DNA of 45,651 nt, from contig VJOU01000022.1 of assembly GCA_007050995.1 (NCBI GenBank), positions 1-45,651 of the forward strand, written 5' to 3'. Positions within the stretch are counted from its first letter, which is position 1, and each line of letters begins with the position of its first letter. The notes beneath the pieces were generated by a model. The model was not told the DNA's origin. It worked only from the letters and a program-made list of their open reading frames with translations, and did no database searches. Origin of the DNA: Glycocaulis profundi (GTDB lineage Bacteria; Pseudomonadota; Alphaproteobacteria; Caulobacterales; Maricaulaceae). This document shows, piece by piece, positions 33,474-41,793 of this stretch. The position numbers and the translations under genes were made by a program.

Positions 33474-33911
33474 ATGAACCCGGGCATCGGCGCGCCGGAG
33501 CTTCTGATCCTGCTCATCCTGGCGCTCATCGTGGTCGGCCCGAAAGAGCTGCCTCTGATGATGCGCAAGGTCGGCCGCTTTCTGGGCCAGGCCCGCGGCA
33601 TGGCGCGCGATTTCCAGCGCAGCTTCGACGAGCTGGGCCGCGAGGCCGAGATGGCGGAGCTGAAAAAGGAAATCGACGCGCTGAAGAAATCCAGCCCGCT
33701 GGGCGAGGTCGAGCGCGAGCTGAAAGGCGCCGAAGCGGAGTTCCGCGACGCCGCCGCCGACCGGCCGCACCCCCGCGTCGCGCCGAAAAAACCCGTGCCC
33801 ATGCCCGACCCCGCGCCGCCGAGCGCCGAAGCCGCGCCCCAGCCTGATCCGGCCGCGGAAACAGCGCCGCTGGAAGACCGGACCGAAGCCAAGGCGAAGG
33901 ACCGCGCCTGA
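33474..33911 (+). CDS. tatB: Sec-independent translocase subunit TatB
   Basis: Forms the twin-arginine signal receptor with TatC. The 145-residue protein starts with a membrane helix containing GAPELLILLILALIVVGPKELP (the conserved Glu and the GPKxLP hinge of TatB), then an amphipathic helix with MRKVGRFLGQARGMARDFQRSF and a coiled segment. The last ~60 residues are Pro/Ala/Glu-rich and presumably disordered. The stop overlaps the tatC start by one base (TGATG). Confidence 0.95.
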   Translation: MNPGIGAPELLILLILALIVVGPKELPLMMRKVGRFLGQARGMARDFQRSFDELGREAEMAELKKEIDALKKSSPLGEVERELKGAEAEFRDAAADRPHPRVAPKKPVPMPDPAPPSAEAAPQPDPAAETAPLEDRTEAKAKDRA

Positions 33912-34717
33912 TGGCCGCCGAGACCAAGACCCCCGACGACGACGAGGTGGAATCCTCCCGCGCGCCGCTGATGGATCACCTGATCGAGCTGCGCGGGCGG
34001 CTGATCGTGGTCACCGCATCCATGGCGGTGGCCTTCATCGGCTGCTTCTGGTTCGCCGAGTGGATCTACAACGTGCTGCTGGTCCCGTTCGAGCAGGCCG
34101 CCCGTCAGGTGAGGGGCGGCGACCTCCAGCTCCAGCTCATCTTCACCGCGCCGCTGGAATTCTTCTTCGTCAAGCTCAAGCTCGCCCTGTTCGGCGCGTT
34201 CATCGTGGCCTTCCCGGTGATCGCCTATCAGGTCTGGGCGTTCGTCCGGCCCGGCCTGTACAAGAACGAGCGCTTGGCCTTCGCGCCCTTCCTGATCGCC
34301 TCGCCGGTGCTGTTCGCCGCCGGGATCGCGTTCGTCTATTACATCGTGCTGCCCTTCGTGATGGGCTTCGCGCTGGGCCAGGAGCAGCTCGGCCCCGAGG
34401 GGCGGGCGCAGATCCAGCTGCTGACCCGGGTGTCGGAGTATCTCAACCTCGTCACCACCCTGATCCTGGCCGCGGGGATCGCGTTCCAGCTTCCGGTGAT
34501 GCTGTCCCTGCTGGGCAAGGTGGGCATCATCACCTCGCGCGACCTGATCAAGTTCTGGAAATTCGCGCTGGTGGGCATCGCGGTGGCCGCCGCCTTCCTG
34601 ACCCCGCCCGACCCGATCAGCCAGCTCTTCCTGGGCGGCGCCCTGTTCGGCCTCTACGGCATCTCGATCGTGGCGGTGAAGCTGGTCGAGCCGAAGGACG
34701 AGGCCGAGGAGGGGTGA
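33911..34717 (+). CDS. tatC: Sec-independent translocase subunit TatC
   Basis: A polytopic core subunit (268 residues, six helices) that recognises the twin-arginine signal. Diagnostic segments are MDHLIELRGRLIVV with the conserved cytoplasmic Glu, TAPLEFFFVKLKLALFGAF, YQVWAFVRPGLYKNER, the periplasmic-loop FVYYIVLPFVMGF and the C-terminal LTPPDPISQLFLGGALFGLYG. It follows tatB with a one-base overlap and ends four bases before the convergent purD stop. serS, a frequent next gene in this cluster, is absent. Confidence 0.97.
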   Translation: MAAETKTPDDDEVESSRAPLMDHLIELRGRLIVVTASMAVAFIGCFWFAEWIYNVLLVPFEQAARQVRGGDLQLQLIFTAPLEFFFVKLKLALFGAFIVAFPVIAYQVWAFVRPGLYKNERLAFAPFLIASPVLFAAGIAFVYYIVLPFVMGFALGQEQLGPEGRAQIQLLTRVSEYLNLVTTLILAAGIAFQLPVMLSLLGKVGIITSRDLIKFWKFALVGIAVAAAFLTPPDPISQLFLGGALFGLYGISIVAVKLVEPKDEAEEG

Positions 34718-34721
34718 CCCC

Positions 34722-36002
34722 TCACAGCGCCCGCCAGGCGATGTCCCGGCGGCACACGCCTTCGGGCCAGTCGATGGCGTCCACCGCTCCGTAGGCCCGC
34801 TCCACGGCGTCCTTGAGCGTGTCCCCGACCGCGGTGACGTTCAGCACCCGGCCGCCGGTCGCGATCAGCTCGCCGTCAGCGTTCACGCCGGTCCCGGCGT
34901 GGAAGATCATCACGCCCTCGTGCTCGGACGCCGCCTTCACGTTCCGGATGACCGAGCCGGTCTCGGCCTTGGCCGGATAGCCCGGCGAGGCCATCACCAC
35001 CGTCACGCACGGGCGCGGGGTCTCGACGGGCAGCAGGCGGGAGAATTCCGACTGGCTCATGCCCCCAGTGGACGCCGCCAGCAGGGCGGGCACGATGTCG
35101 GCGGACATCTGCATCATCAGCACCTGGCATTCAGGATCGCCGAAGCGGCAGTTGAACTCGACCACCTTCGGCCCTTCGGGCGTGATCATCAGGCCGATGT
35201 AAAGCACGCCGCGATAGGGCGCGCCGTCCTCGGCCATGCCGTCGAGCATGGGCCGGGTGACGCGCTCCTCCACCTCGGCCATCAGCTCGGGCGTCATCAC
35301 CGGGGCGGGGGCGTAGGCGCCCATCCCGCCGGTGTTCGGGCCGGTGTCGCCGTCCCCGATCCGCTTGTGGTCCTGGGCGGCGGGCAGGGTGAGGATGTTG
35401 GTTCCGTCGGTGATGACGAAGACGGACGCCTCCTCGCCCTCCATGAACTCTTCGATCACCAGCTCGGCGGAGGCGTCGCCGAACTTGCCCGACAGCATCT
35501 CGGCGACCTCCGCGTCGGCCTCCTCGCGGGTGGCGGCGATGACCACGCCCTTGCCCCCCGCCAGCCCGTCGGCCTTCAGCACGTAAGGCGCGTCCAGCGT
35601 GTCGAGGAAGGCTTTCGCCTCGCCCGCCCCGGTGAAGCGGCCATAACGCGCTGTGGGCACGCCGTATTTCGCCATGCGGTCTTTCGAATAGCCCTTGGAG
35701 GCTTCCAGCTTGGCGGCCTCCGCGGACGGACCGAACACGTCGAAGCCGCGGGCGCGCAGCAGGTCGGCGAGCCCCAGCGCCAGCGGCGCCTCGGGGCCGA
35801 TCACGATCAGATCGGGCTCGAGCTGGAGCGCCAGCCTCTCCATGCCGTCGATGTCGTCGGGCTTCACGTCGAAGCACGGGCCGATCTGGTCCATCGCCAC
35901 GCTGCCCGGCGCGGACCACACGGTGTCCACGAACGGGCTTTGCGCGATCTTCCAGGCCAGCGCGTGCTCGCGCCCGCCCGAGCCGATGACGAGGATGTTC
36001 AT
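34722..36002 (-). CDS. purD: phosphoribosylamine-glycine ligase
   Basis: The second step of de novo purine synthesis, joining glycine to 5-phosphoribosylamine with ATP. The 426-residue ATP-grasp protein begins MNILVIGSGGREHALAWKIAQSP. It contains VIGPEAPLALGLADLLRARG, YVLKADGLAGGKGVVIA (ATP-binding), RIGDGDTGPNTGGMGAYAPAPV and EFNCRFGDPECQVL, the metal-binding end of the grasp. Length is normal. It is convergent with tatC and divergent from xseA. Confidence 0.97.
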   Translation of the reverse strand: MNILVIGSGGREHALAWKIAQSPFVDTVWSAPGSVAMDQIGPCFDVKPDDIDGMERLALQLEPDLIVIGPEAPLALGLADLLRARGFDVFGPSAEAAKLEASKGYSKDRMAKYGVPTARYGRFTGAGEAKAFLDTLDAPYVLKADGLAGGKGVVIAATREEADAEVAEMLSGKFGDASAELVIEEFMEGEEASVFVITDGTNILTLPAAQDHKRIGDGDTGPNTGGMGAYAPAPVMTPELMAEVEERVTRPMLDGMAEDGAPYRGVLYIGLMITPEGPKVVEFNCRFGDPECQVLMMQMSADIVPALLAASTGGMSQSEFSRLLPVETPRPCVTVVMASPGYPAKAETGSVIRNVKAASEHEGVMIFHAGTGVNADGELIATGGRVLNVTAVGDTLKDAVERAYGAVDAIDWPEGVCRRDIAWRAL

Positions 36003-36127
36003 GGTGTGCTGGCTCCGCCGGTCGATGAGGTCGGGCTTCTGATAGCCGGGCCCGGCCCGCCCTGTCGAGGCGCGGGGTTCACGGCAGGGGTTTGCGAAGG
36101 CGGGCGGGCGGCGCTATCGCTTGGAAC

Positions 36128-37549
36128 ATGGCCAATCTGGACAACACTCCCGAATACTCCGTCTCCGAGCTCGCCCGGGCGCTCAAGCGCACCGTGGAGG
36201 ACAGCTATTCCCACGTCCGGGTCCGCGGCGAGCTGGGCCGGGTGGTGATCGCGCGCTCCGGTCACGTCTATCTGGACATGAAGGACGCGGACGCGGTCAT
36301 CGACGGGGTGATGTGGAAGGGCGTGGCCGCCGCGCTGGGCTTCCGGCCCGAGGAGGGGCTTGAGGTGGTCGCCGAGGGCCGCCTGTCCACCTATCCGGGC
36401 CGGTCGAAATACCAGATCATCATCGAGCGCATGGAGCCCGCCGGCGCGGGCGCGCTGATGGCGCTGCTCGAAGAGCGCAAGCGCAAGCTGGCCGCCGAGG
36501 GCCTGTTCGAGACCGAACGCAAACGGGCCATCCCGTATCTGCCGCGGGTGATCGGGGTGGTGACCTCGCCCACCGGCGCGGTGATCCGTGACATCCTGCA
36601 CCGGCTGGAGGACCGTTTCGGCGTGCATGTCCTGCTGTGGCCGGTCTTGGTGCAGGGCGAGCAGGCCGCCGCCCAGATCGCCGCGGCCATCGAGGGCTTC
36701 AACCGGCTTGAGCCCGGCGGCCCCGTGCCGCGCCCCGACACCCTGATCGTGGCGCGCGGCGGCGGCTCGGTGGAGGATCTGTGGTGCTTCAACGACGAGG
36801 CGGTGGTGCGCGCGGCGGCGGCGTCCGACATCCCGCTGATCAGCGCGGTGGGCCACGAGACCGACACCACCCTGATCGACTTCGCCGCCGACCGCCGCGC
36901 GCCCACGCCGACGGGCGCCGCGGAGATGGCCGTGCCGGTGCGCCGCGAGCTGATGGAGCGGGTCGAGGCCGCCGGGGGGCGCCTGTCGGGCGCGCTGCTG
37001 CGCACGCTGGACCGCAAGGGCAACGAGCTGAAATCCGCCGCCCGCGCCCTGCCGCGCCCCGAAGCGCTGATCGGCGATCGCGAGCAGCGGCTGGACTTCG
37101 CCGGGCGCGGTCTGGACGCGGGGCTGAAGATCGGGCTGGAGCGCAGGCGCTCGAAGCTGGAGGCGCTGGCCGTCCAGATACGGCCCCAAGGCCTCAGGCG
37201 GGACGTGGCCGAGCGCCGGCGCCGGCTGGAAGATCTGGGCGCGCGGCTGTCGGACTGTTCGAAACGCGCCCTGATCGCGCCCCGGCGTGACTTGGGCAGC
37301 CTGTCCGCCCGGCTGGAGGCGCTGTCGCACAAATCGGTGCTGGCGCGCGGCTATGCGCTGGTCAAGGACGAGGCGGGCCATCTGGTCCGCTCCGCCGCGG
37401 CGGCCAAGGACGGCCAGGCCGTCACCATCGCCTTCGCCGACGGCGACCGCGCCGCGGTGATCGGGGAGTGCGGCGCGCCGACGCCACCGAGGCCCAAGCC
37501 CGCCCCGAAAGCCAAACCGCCCGCGGCGGGGCAGGGCAGCCTGTTCTAG
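36128..37549 (+). CDS. xseA: exodeoxyribonuclease VII large subunit
   Basis: The catalytic subunit of Exo VII, which degrades single-stranded DNA in recombination and mismatch repair. The 473-residue protein has an N-terminal OB fold (YSVSELARALKRTVEDSYSHVRVRGEL, GHVYLDMKDADAVI), then the nuclease core with VTSPTGAVIRDIL, LIVARGGGSVEDLWCFNDEAVVRA and SAVGHETDTTLIDFAADRRAPTPTGAAE. A coiled coil and a proline-rich tail ending GQGSLF follow. The start at MANLDN is chosen from homology. The small subunit gene xseB is not in the window. Confidence 0.95.
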   Translation: MANLDNTPEYSVSELARALKRTVEDSYSHVRVRGELGRVVIARSGHVYLDMKDADAVIDGVMWKGVAAALGFRPEEGLEVVAEGRLSTYPGRSKYQIIIERMEPAGAGALMALLEERKRKLAAEGLFETERKRAIPYLPRVIGVVTSPTGAVIRDILHRLEDRFGVHVLLWPVLVQGEQAAAQIAAAIEGFNRLEPGGPVPRPDTLIVARGGGSVEDLWCFNDEAVVRAAAASDIPLISAVGHETDTTLIDFAADRRAPTPTGAAEMAVPVRRELMERVEAAGGRLSGALLRTLDRKGNELKSAARALPRPEALIGDREQRLDFAGRGLDAGLKIGLERRRSKLEALAVQIRPQGLRRDVAERRRRLEDLGARLSDCSKRALIAPRRDLGSLSARLEALSHKSVLARGYALVKDEAGHLVRSAAAAKDGQAVTIAFADGDRAAVIGECGAPTPPRPKPAPKAKPPAAGQGSLF

Positions 37550-37559
37550 CTTCGGCCCG

Positions 37560-38135
37560 TCAGGCGAACAGCCGCGCGAAGCCCGCCTCGGCCAGCGCCC
37601 CGGCGTCGTCGCGCTTCTGGATCGCCGCGTAGGACTGGACCGCCAGTCCCGCGCCTTCGAAGGCGAAGGCGAAGGCGGCCGGATCGGTCCCTTCGGGCAG
37701 GCCGCCTTCGAGCGCGGCGCGGCGGGCGAGCTGCTGGATGTACGCGGTCCAGTCGCGCCGGGCCTGACGGGCGGCTTCGGCGGCCTTCGGGGTCAGGGCG
37801 GGGGCCTCGAACGCGGCCTGAAGGACCGGGCAGGGGGCGCCGTTCAGGCCGATCTGCCAGCCTGTCCAGTTCTTCGCCAGCGCCTTCAGGCGCGCCGCAG
37901 CGCCCGCCTCTGACTGCGCAGGATCGACCACGGCCTTGCGGAAGCGGGCGGAGGCCTCCTGCACGATGGCGGTCTGAAGCGCCTCCTGATCGCCGAACCG
38001 GGCGAACAGCCCGCTCTTGGACATGCCCGCGGCCTTGGCCAGCCGGGCGATGGACAGGCCCGCGAGGCCCGTCTCGGGGGCCTCGCTCAGGGCGGCGTCG
38101 AGGATGCGGGCGCGGGTGTCGGCGGATTTGCTCAT
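37560..38135 (-). CDS. TetR/AcrR family transcriptional regulator
   Basis: A 191-residue repressor with an N-terminal TetR helix-turn-helix (TRARILDAALSEAPETGLAGLSIARLAKAAGMSKSGLFARFGDQEAL) and a C-terminal ligand domain of the type in which VQEASARFRKAVVDPA and PCPVLQAAFEA occur. The inducer is unknown. The frame is open further upstream, but the HTH begins eight residues after this ATG. A palindrome lies 14-27 bases upstream, so it probably represses itself. A serine hydrolase gene is divergent 142 bases away and may share the control. Confidence 0.88.
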   Translation of the reverse strand: MSKSADTRARILDAALSEAPETGLAGLSIARLAKAAGMSKSGLFARFGDQEALQTAIVQEASARFRKAVVDPAQSEAGAAARLKALAKNWTGWQIGLNGAPCPVLQAAFEAPALTPKAAEAARQARRDWTAYIQQLARRAALEGGLPEGTDPAAFAFAFEGAGLAVQSYAAIQKRDDAGALAEAGFARLFA

Positions 38136-38148
38136 GGGCGGCAGTTTG

Positions 38149-38162
38149 CGAACGTTCGTTCG
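38149..38162. promoter_or_regulatory. candidate TetR operator
   Basis: CGAACG-TT-CGTTCG (38149-38162), a perfect inverted repeat with six-base arms, which also contains the 10-base palindrome CGAACGTTCG. It lies 14 bases upstream of the tetR-family start codon, in the position and style of a TetR-family autoregulatory operator. Confidence 0.6.
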
Positions 38163-38277
38163 ATTCGCCAAGCACGCTCTCGCGGGCTCGTGATGCGCGG
38201 CGACTTTGAAACCATCTTCCGCGCGCCTAGTTGGATTGGGTGCGGGCATGGACCGACCCGCCAGATGAAGGCCCGCC

Positions 38278-39399
38278 ATGCCCCGACCTCTCAGCCTCGC
38301 CGCGTTCGCCGTCCTGATGGCGCTTCCCGCCGCCGCCTGCGGACAGGAGGATGGCGCGCCGCCGCCCCGTCCGGAGCCGGAGCCTCAGCAGCAGGCCGGC
38401 GCTCCGCAGCCGGAACCGCCCGCCGCCGTGGCGCCCGCGCGTCCGGCCGCCGCGCCCGATTTCGATCTGGCGCTGGAGCGCGCGGCGACGTTCGAGACCA
38501 TCCGCACCCTGCACATCGCCCAGCGCGGCGAGGTGGTCGAGGCGGAGGCCTACAACAACGCCTCGCTTACCTCGGCGGCCAACATCAAGTCGGCGTCCAA
38601 GTCGCTGGTCTCCGCGCTGGTGGGCATCGCCATCGAGCGCGGGGTGCTGGAGGGCGTGGACCAGCCCATCGCCCCGCTGCTGCGCGACCAGCTTCCCGAC
38701 GATCCCGACCCGCGGATCGAGCAGATCACCATCGGTCACCTGCTGTCCATGCAGGCGGGGCTGGGCCGCACCTCGGGCGGCAATTACGGGCGCTGGGTGG
38801 CGAGCTCGAACTGGGTGCGCGCGGCGCTGGCGATGGACTTCGCCGACGATCCGGGCGGGCAGATGCTCTACTCGACCGGCTCCACCCACCTGCTCTCGGC
38901 CATCCTGATGCGCGAGACCGGCACGAACACTCAGGCGCTGGCCAATGAGTGGCTGGCCCCGGCGGGCGTGCGGGTGTCGAGCTGGACCCGGGACCCGCAA
39001 GGGATTCCGCTGGGCGGCAACGAGACGGCGATGACGCCCGCCTCGCTGCTGGCGCTGGGCGAGCTGTATCGCCGTGGCGGGGTCACCGAGGACGGCGAGC
39101 GCATCCTGACGGAAGACTGGATCGAGCAGAGCTGGACCCGGCGCACCGCCTCGCGCTTCACCGGGGATTCGTATGGCTATGGCTGGTTCACCCGCGAGAT
39201 GGGCGGGCACATGGTCCATTACGGCTGGGGCTATGGCGGGCAGATGATCTATGTCGTGCCCAGCCTGGAGCTGACGGTGGCGATCACCTCCTCGCCCGAG
39301 GAGCCCTCGGGCCGGTCGGGCTATCGCAACGACCTGCACCGGCTGGTGGAGAGCCTGATCGTGCCCGCCGCCGAGGCGCGCATGGCGATGTCCGGCTAG
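38278..39399 (+). CDS. exported serine hydrolase of the class C beta-lactamase fold
   Basis: A 373-residue protein with a signal sequence ending in a possible lipobox (PAAAC, Cys21; the -3 Ala is not ideal), a Pro/Ala/Glu-rich spacer (about 26-60) and a beta-lactamase-type domain. The nucleophile motif is SxxK in KSASKSLVSALVG (Ser105, Lys108). The second motif is YSTGS and the third is HYGWGYGG in place of KTG. Such proteins are usually esterases, peptidases or PBP-like enzymes rather than true beta-lactamases. Divergent from the TetR gene, and the operator lies between them. It ends one base before the permease stop. Confidence 0.82.
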   Translation: MPRPLSLAAFAVLMALPAAACGQEDGAPPPRPEPEPQQQAGAPQPEPPAAVAPARPAAAPDFDLALERAATFETIRTLHIAQRGEVVEAEAYNNASLTSAANIKSASKSLVSALVGIAIERGVLEGVDQPIAPLLRDQLPDDPDPRIEQITIGHLLSMQAGLGRTSGGNYGRWVASSNWVRAALAMDFADDPGGQMLYSTGSTHLLSAILMRETGTNTQALANEWLAPAGVRVSSWTRDPQGIPLGGNETAMTPASLLALGELYRRGGVTEDGERILTEDWIEQSWTRRTASRFTGDSYGYGWFTREMGGHMVHYGWGYGGQMIYVVPSLELTVAITSSPEEPSGRSGYRNDLHRLVESLIVPAAEARMAMSG

Positions 39400-39400
39400 C

Positions 39401-40714
39401 TCAGAAGACGATGAACAGGGCGAGCGCCATCACCAGCCCCGCCGCGGGCAGGATCACGGTCAGCGCGCCCACGGGGCCGTAGGCCCGCGCGTGGGTCTCC
39501 CCGCAGATCGCGCGGATGGTGGTGACCACGTAGCCGTTGTGAGGCAGGGAATCCATCGCGCCCGAGGCCAGCGCGGCGACCCGGTGCAGCTCGGCCTGGT
39601 TCACCCCCTCGGCCACATAGCCCGGCGCGATCAGGGGCAGGGCGATGGTCTGCCCGCCGCTGGCCGAGCCGGTCAGCCCGCAGATCACCGTGATCGCGAT
39701 GGCCGCCCCGATCAGCGGGTCGCCCGGGATGGCGCGCACCAGCTCCAGCGTCTCTTGGAAGGCCGGGGTGAGCTGGGCCACGGTGCCGAAGCCCACCACC
39801 GCGCAGGTGTTGGTGATGGCCACGACAGCGCCCGCCGCCCCGAGGGTGAAGGCCTGAGGCATCCGCATCCTGTGCCGCCAGCCGATGGCCAGCGCGATCA
39901 GCGTGCCCGCCGCCAGCGCGGCGATCAGGGCGTATTTCTCCAGAAATCCATCGGTCAGGTTGAAGATCAGCACCACCGCGACCAGCGGGATCAGGGCCAG
40001 AGCCGGGTGGGGCAGGTCGGTCAGGTCGCGCTCGACATGCTGGCCCCGCGCGCCGTCGAACGCCTCGCCCCGCGCGGTCGCCCGGCCCACCATGCGCTGC
40101 AGCCAGACATAGCCGGTCAGCGCCAGCACCACGGCCACGGGCAGGGAGACCTGCCACCCCGCCAGGGCGGTGGTGTCCAGATAGGCCATGGGGATGAGGT
40201 TCTGGATCTCCGGCGAGCCCGCCGAGGTCATGGTGAAGGTCACCGACCCGAAGGCGAGGGCTGCGGGGATGAAGCGGTGGGGCAGGTTCGCCTCGCGGAA
40301 CAGGCCCACCGCCATGGGATAGACCGAGAAGGCCACGATGAAGACGCTGACCCCGCCATAGGTCAGCACCGCGCAGGCCGCGACCACGGCCAGCACGGCG
40401 TATTTCACCCCCAGCCGGTCGATCACCCAGCGCGCCGCGCTGTCCGCCGCGCCCGAGGCGGCCATCACCTCCCCGAAGATGGCGCCCAGCAGGAACATGA
40501 ACAGCCAGTCGAACAGGAAGCCGGTGAAGCCGCGCATATAGGCGCTGACATAGTCCGCGCCCTCGGTCTCGGCGAAAGGCGGCAGCAGGGGCAGGCCGCT
40601 GGTGACGGCGACCAGCAGCGCGCTGATCGTGGCCGCGATCAGGATGTGCGTGCCGCGCATGGTCAGCGCGATCAGAAGCGCGAGCCCGGCGGCGAGCCCG
40701 ATGAAGCTGAGCAT
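39401..40714 (-). CDS. GntP family permease
   Basis: A 437-residue polytopic protein of the gluconate:H+ symporter (GntP) superfamily, with about 12 helices. Fitting features are FLFDWLFMFLLGAIFGEVMAASGAADSAARWV, YGGVSVFIVAFSVYPMAVGLFREANLP, and TMTSAGSPEIQNLIP near the mid-loop, with C-terminal GLTGSASGGQTIALPLIAPGY. The substrate is probably an organic acid (gluconate- or hydroxybutyrate-like), not deducible further. It stands alone, convergent with the serine hydrolase, with a long palindrome 47 bases upstream of its start. Confidence 0.85.
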   Translation of the reverse strand: MLSFIGLAAGLALLIALTMRGTHILIAATISALLVAVTSGLPLLPPFAETEGADYVSAYMRGFTGFLFDWLFMFLLGAIFGEVMAASGAADSAARWVIDRLGVKYAVLAVVAACAVLTYGGVSVFIVAFSVYPMAVGLFREANLPHRFIPAALAFGSVTFTMTSAGSPEIQNLIPMAYLDTTALAGWQVSLPVAVVLALTGYVWLQRMVGRATARGEAFDGARGQHVERDLTDLPHPALALIPLVAVVLIFNLTDGFLEKYALIAALAAGTLIALAIGWRHRMRMPQAFTLGAAGAVVAITNTCAVVGFGTVAQLTPAFQETLELVRAIPGDPLIGAAIAITVICGLTGSASGGQTIALPLIAPGYVAEGVNQAELHRVAALASGAMDSLPHNGYVVTTIRAICGETHARAYGPVGALTVILPAAGLVMALALFIVF

Positions 40715-40760
40715 GAACCCTCTCCCCTGCCGCCCGCGGGGCGGTCTTCAGGGGCAGATA

Positions 40761-40782
40761 GCCAGCCTGCGCGCAGGCTGGC
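40761..40782. repeat. 22-base perfect palindrome
   Basis: GCCAGCCTGCG (40761-40771) is directly followed by its reverse complement CGCAGGCTGGC (40772-40782). It lies 47 bases upstream of the GntP-type permease start and 20 bases before the recognisable RHS fragment. It may be an operator for the permease or a hairpin marking the edge of the decayed RHS locus. No T-run flanks it. Confidence 0.45.
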
Positions 40783-40801
40783 AAGGCGGGCGGGGCCCCG
40801 C

Positions 40802-41029
40802 TGGCTGACGGCGGGCCATCTGGGGTCGGTGACCGGCGCGAGAGTCGCGACGCTCTACCGTCACTGGCCGTACGGGGAGCCTGAGAGCTGGTCGGGCTCG
40901 CGGTTCCGGTGCGCGGGCCAGATCGCTCTGCCCGAGGCGGCGCTGTATCATTACAAGGCGCGGGTCTATGATCCTTATCTGGGCCGGTTCCTGCAGACTG
41001 ACCACATAGGCTATGAGTACCAGATTCAG
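40802..41029 (+). pseudogene. RHS repeat-associated core fragment (5'-truncated)
   Basis: Translation in the frame of 40802 reads WLTAGHLGSVTGARVATLYR, then HWPYGEPESWSGSRFRCAGQ, IALPEAALYHYKARVYDPYL and GRFLQTDHIGYEYQI. This is the RHS core block that precedes the variable C-terminal tip of polymorphic toxins (cf. the usual DHLGSV, YGPYGEPES, ALYHYKARVYDPxLGRFLQTDPIGYEDQ). There is no start codon or upstream RHS body. Several positions are degraded (HIGYEY for PIGYED) and the conserved NLYAYVGNDP that should follow is missing, so the fragment ends at the module junction. The DNA here is GC-rich like the chromosome, unlike the segment that follows. Confidence 0.85.
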
Positions 41030-41106
41030 CGACGGATTTGTGGAGGACAGCCCCCGATACGCATCACACCTAGCGGTGTGGGTAGATGCAGCATGAGAGA
41101 TTTCCA

Positions 41107-41643
41107 ATGATGTATACAATTATTATGGCGATATTAATTTTTGCTTCATCTTCTTTTCCAGACAGGAGCGATGTATCGGTAATATCTCATTGTCATTTTT
41201 ATGGTTTTCCCTCTTCATATGAACATCACTCTATGAATCCAGATTTAATTTTGACAGCAAGCTGGGACGATGACGACGTTTTGTATGATTTATTTGGCGG
41301 GTGGGCTCAAGGTGTTAATGTAAAAGTCCACGAAATACTTCATGGGGACATTACCCATCAGAATTTATTTATAGTGCTTATGCGAGAGCAATTGGATGAT
41401 GTTGATGAAAGGCTTGATGAGCTTCAGGATCAGCTACAAGAGCGCAATGAACCTATTGAGCAAATCGACAAAACTTACTTATATATGTTAGCGCGTGGCT
41501 ACGCATTTTACATGATAGACGGAGAAAGTTATGTGGGCGGGAGAAATTGCTCCCTAGTTGTTGGTCTTGAAAGAGATTCTGAATATATAATGTCATTCAG
41601 AGATGGAAGGTTAATTGGATTATATCCAAGGGCTTTATATTAG
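41107..41643 (+). CDS. unrecognised small protein in an AT-rich segment of the RHS remnant
   Basis: A 178-residue frame (an ATG at 41086 would add seven residues). I do not recognise it. It starts with a hydrophobic stretch (MMYTIIMAILIFASSSF), possibly a signal peptide or one membrane anchor. An acidic, helix-prone middle follows (REQLDDVDERLDELQDQLQE) that may form a coiled coil, then a Tyr/Gly-rich end. Base composition is strikingly low: three 60-base lines counted at 27-42% G+C, against about 70% elsewhere. It lies between two RHS fragments, where toxin tips and immunity genes are normally found; an immunity-like or orphan role is inference. The ribosome-binding site is weak. Confidence 0.6.
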   Translation: MMYTIIMAILIFASSSFPDRSDVSVISHCHFYGFPSSYEHHSMNPDLILTASWDDDDVLYDLFGGWAQGVNVKVHEILHGDITHQNLFIVLMREQLDDVDERLDELQDQLQERNEPIEQIDKTYLYMLARGYAFYMIDGESYVGGRNCSLVVGLERDSEYIMSFRDGRLIGLYPRALY

Positions 41644-41793
41644 TGAAGATAGAAAATGCTATCGGTGGGAGACATCGTTAGTGCTAGATGATGTCGCCAC
41701 TGTTTTCAGGCAAAAAATACCGTCTATTTTTCCAAGGGCGTCTCGTTGGGCTCTGCGCGTACGAAGAAAGATAATGTCAGAGGCTTTGCTTAG
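41644..41793 (+). pseudogene. possible frameshifted continuation of the AT-rich gene
   Basis: Still AT-rich, this stretch carries an open frame (+1 relative to the previous gene) starting inside its last codons at 41615, with DYIQGLYISEDRKCYRWETS and LVLDDVATVFRQKIPSI. The product looks protein-like, and the frame runs smoothly on from the preceding one if one base is skipped near 41620. It may be a frameshifted C-terminus of the same protein, or unrelated short coding-like DNA. No ribosome-binding site was seen. Confidence 0.3.

Noticed and set aside
38278-39399. Naming the SxxK hydrolase a beta-lactamase resistance gene
   Set aside because: The KTG motif is replaced by HYG and the second motif is YST rather than YxN; this fits the broad serine hydrolase/esterase group better.
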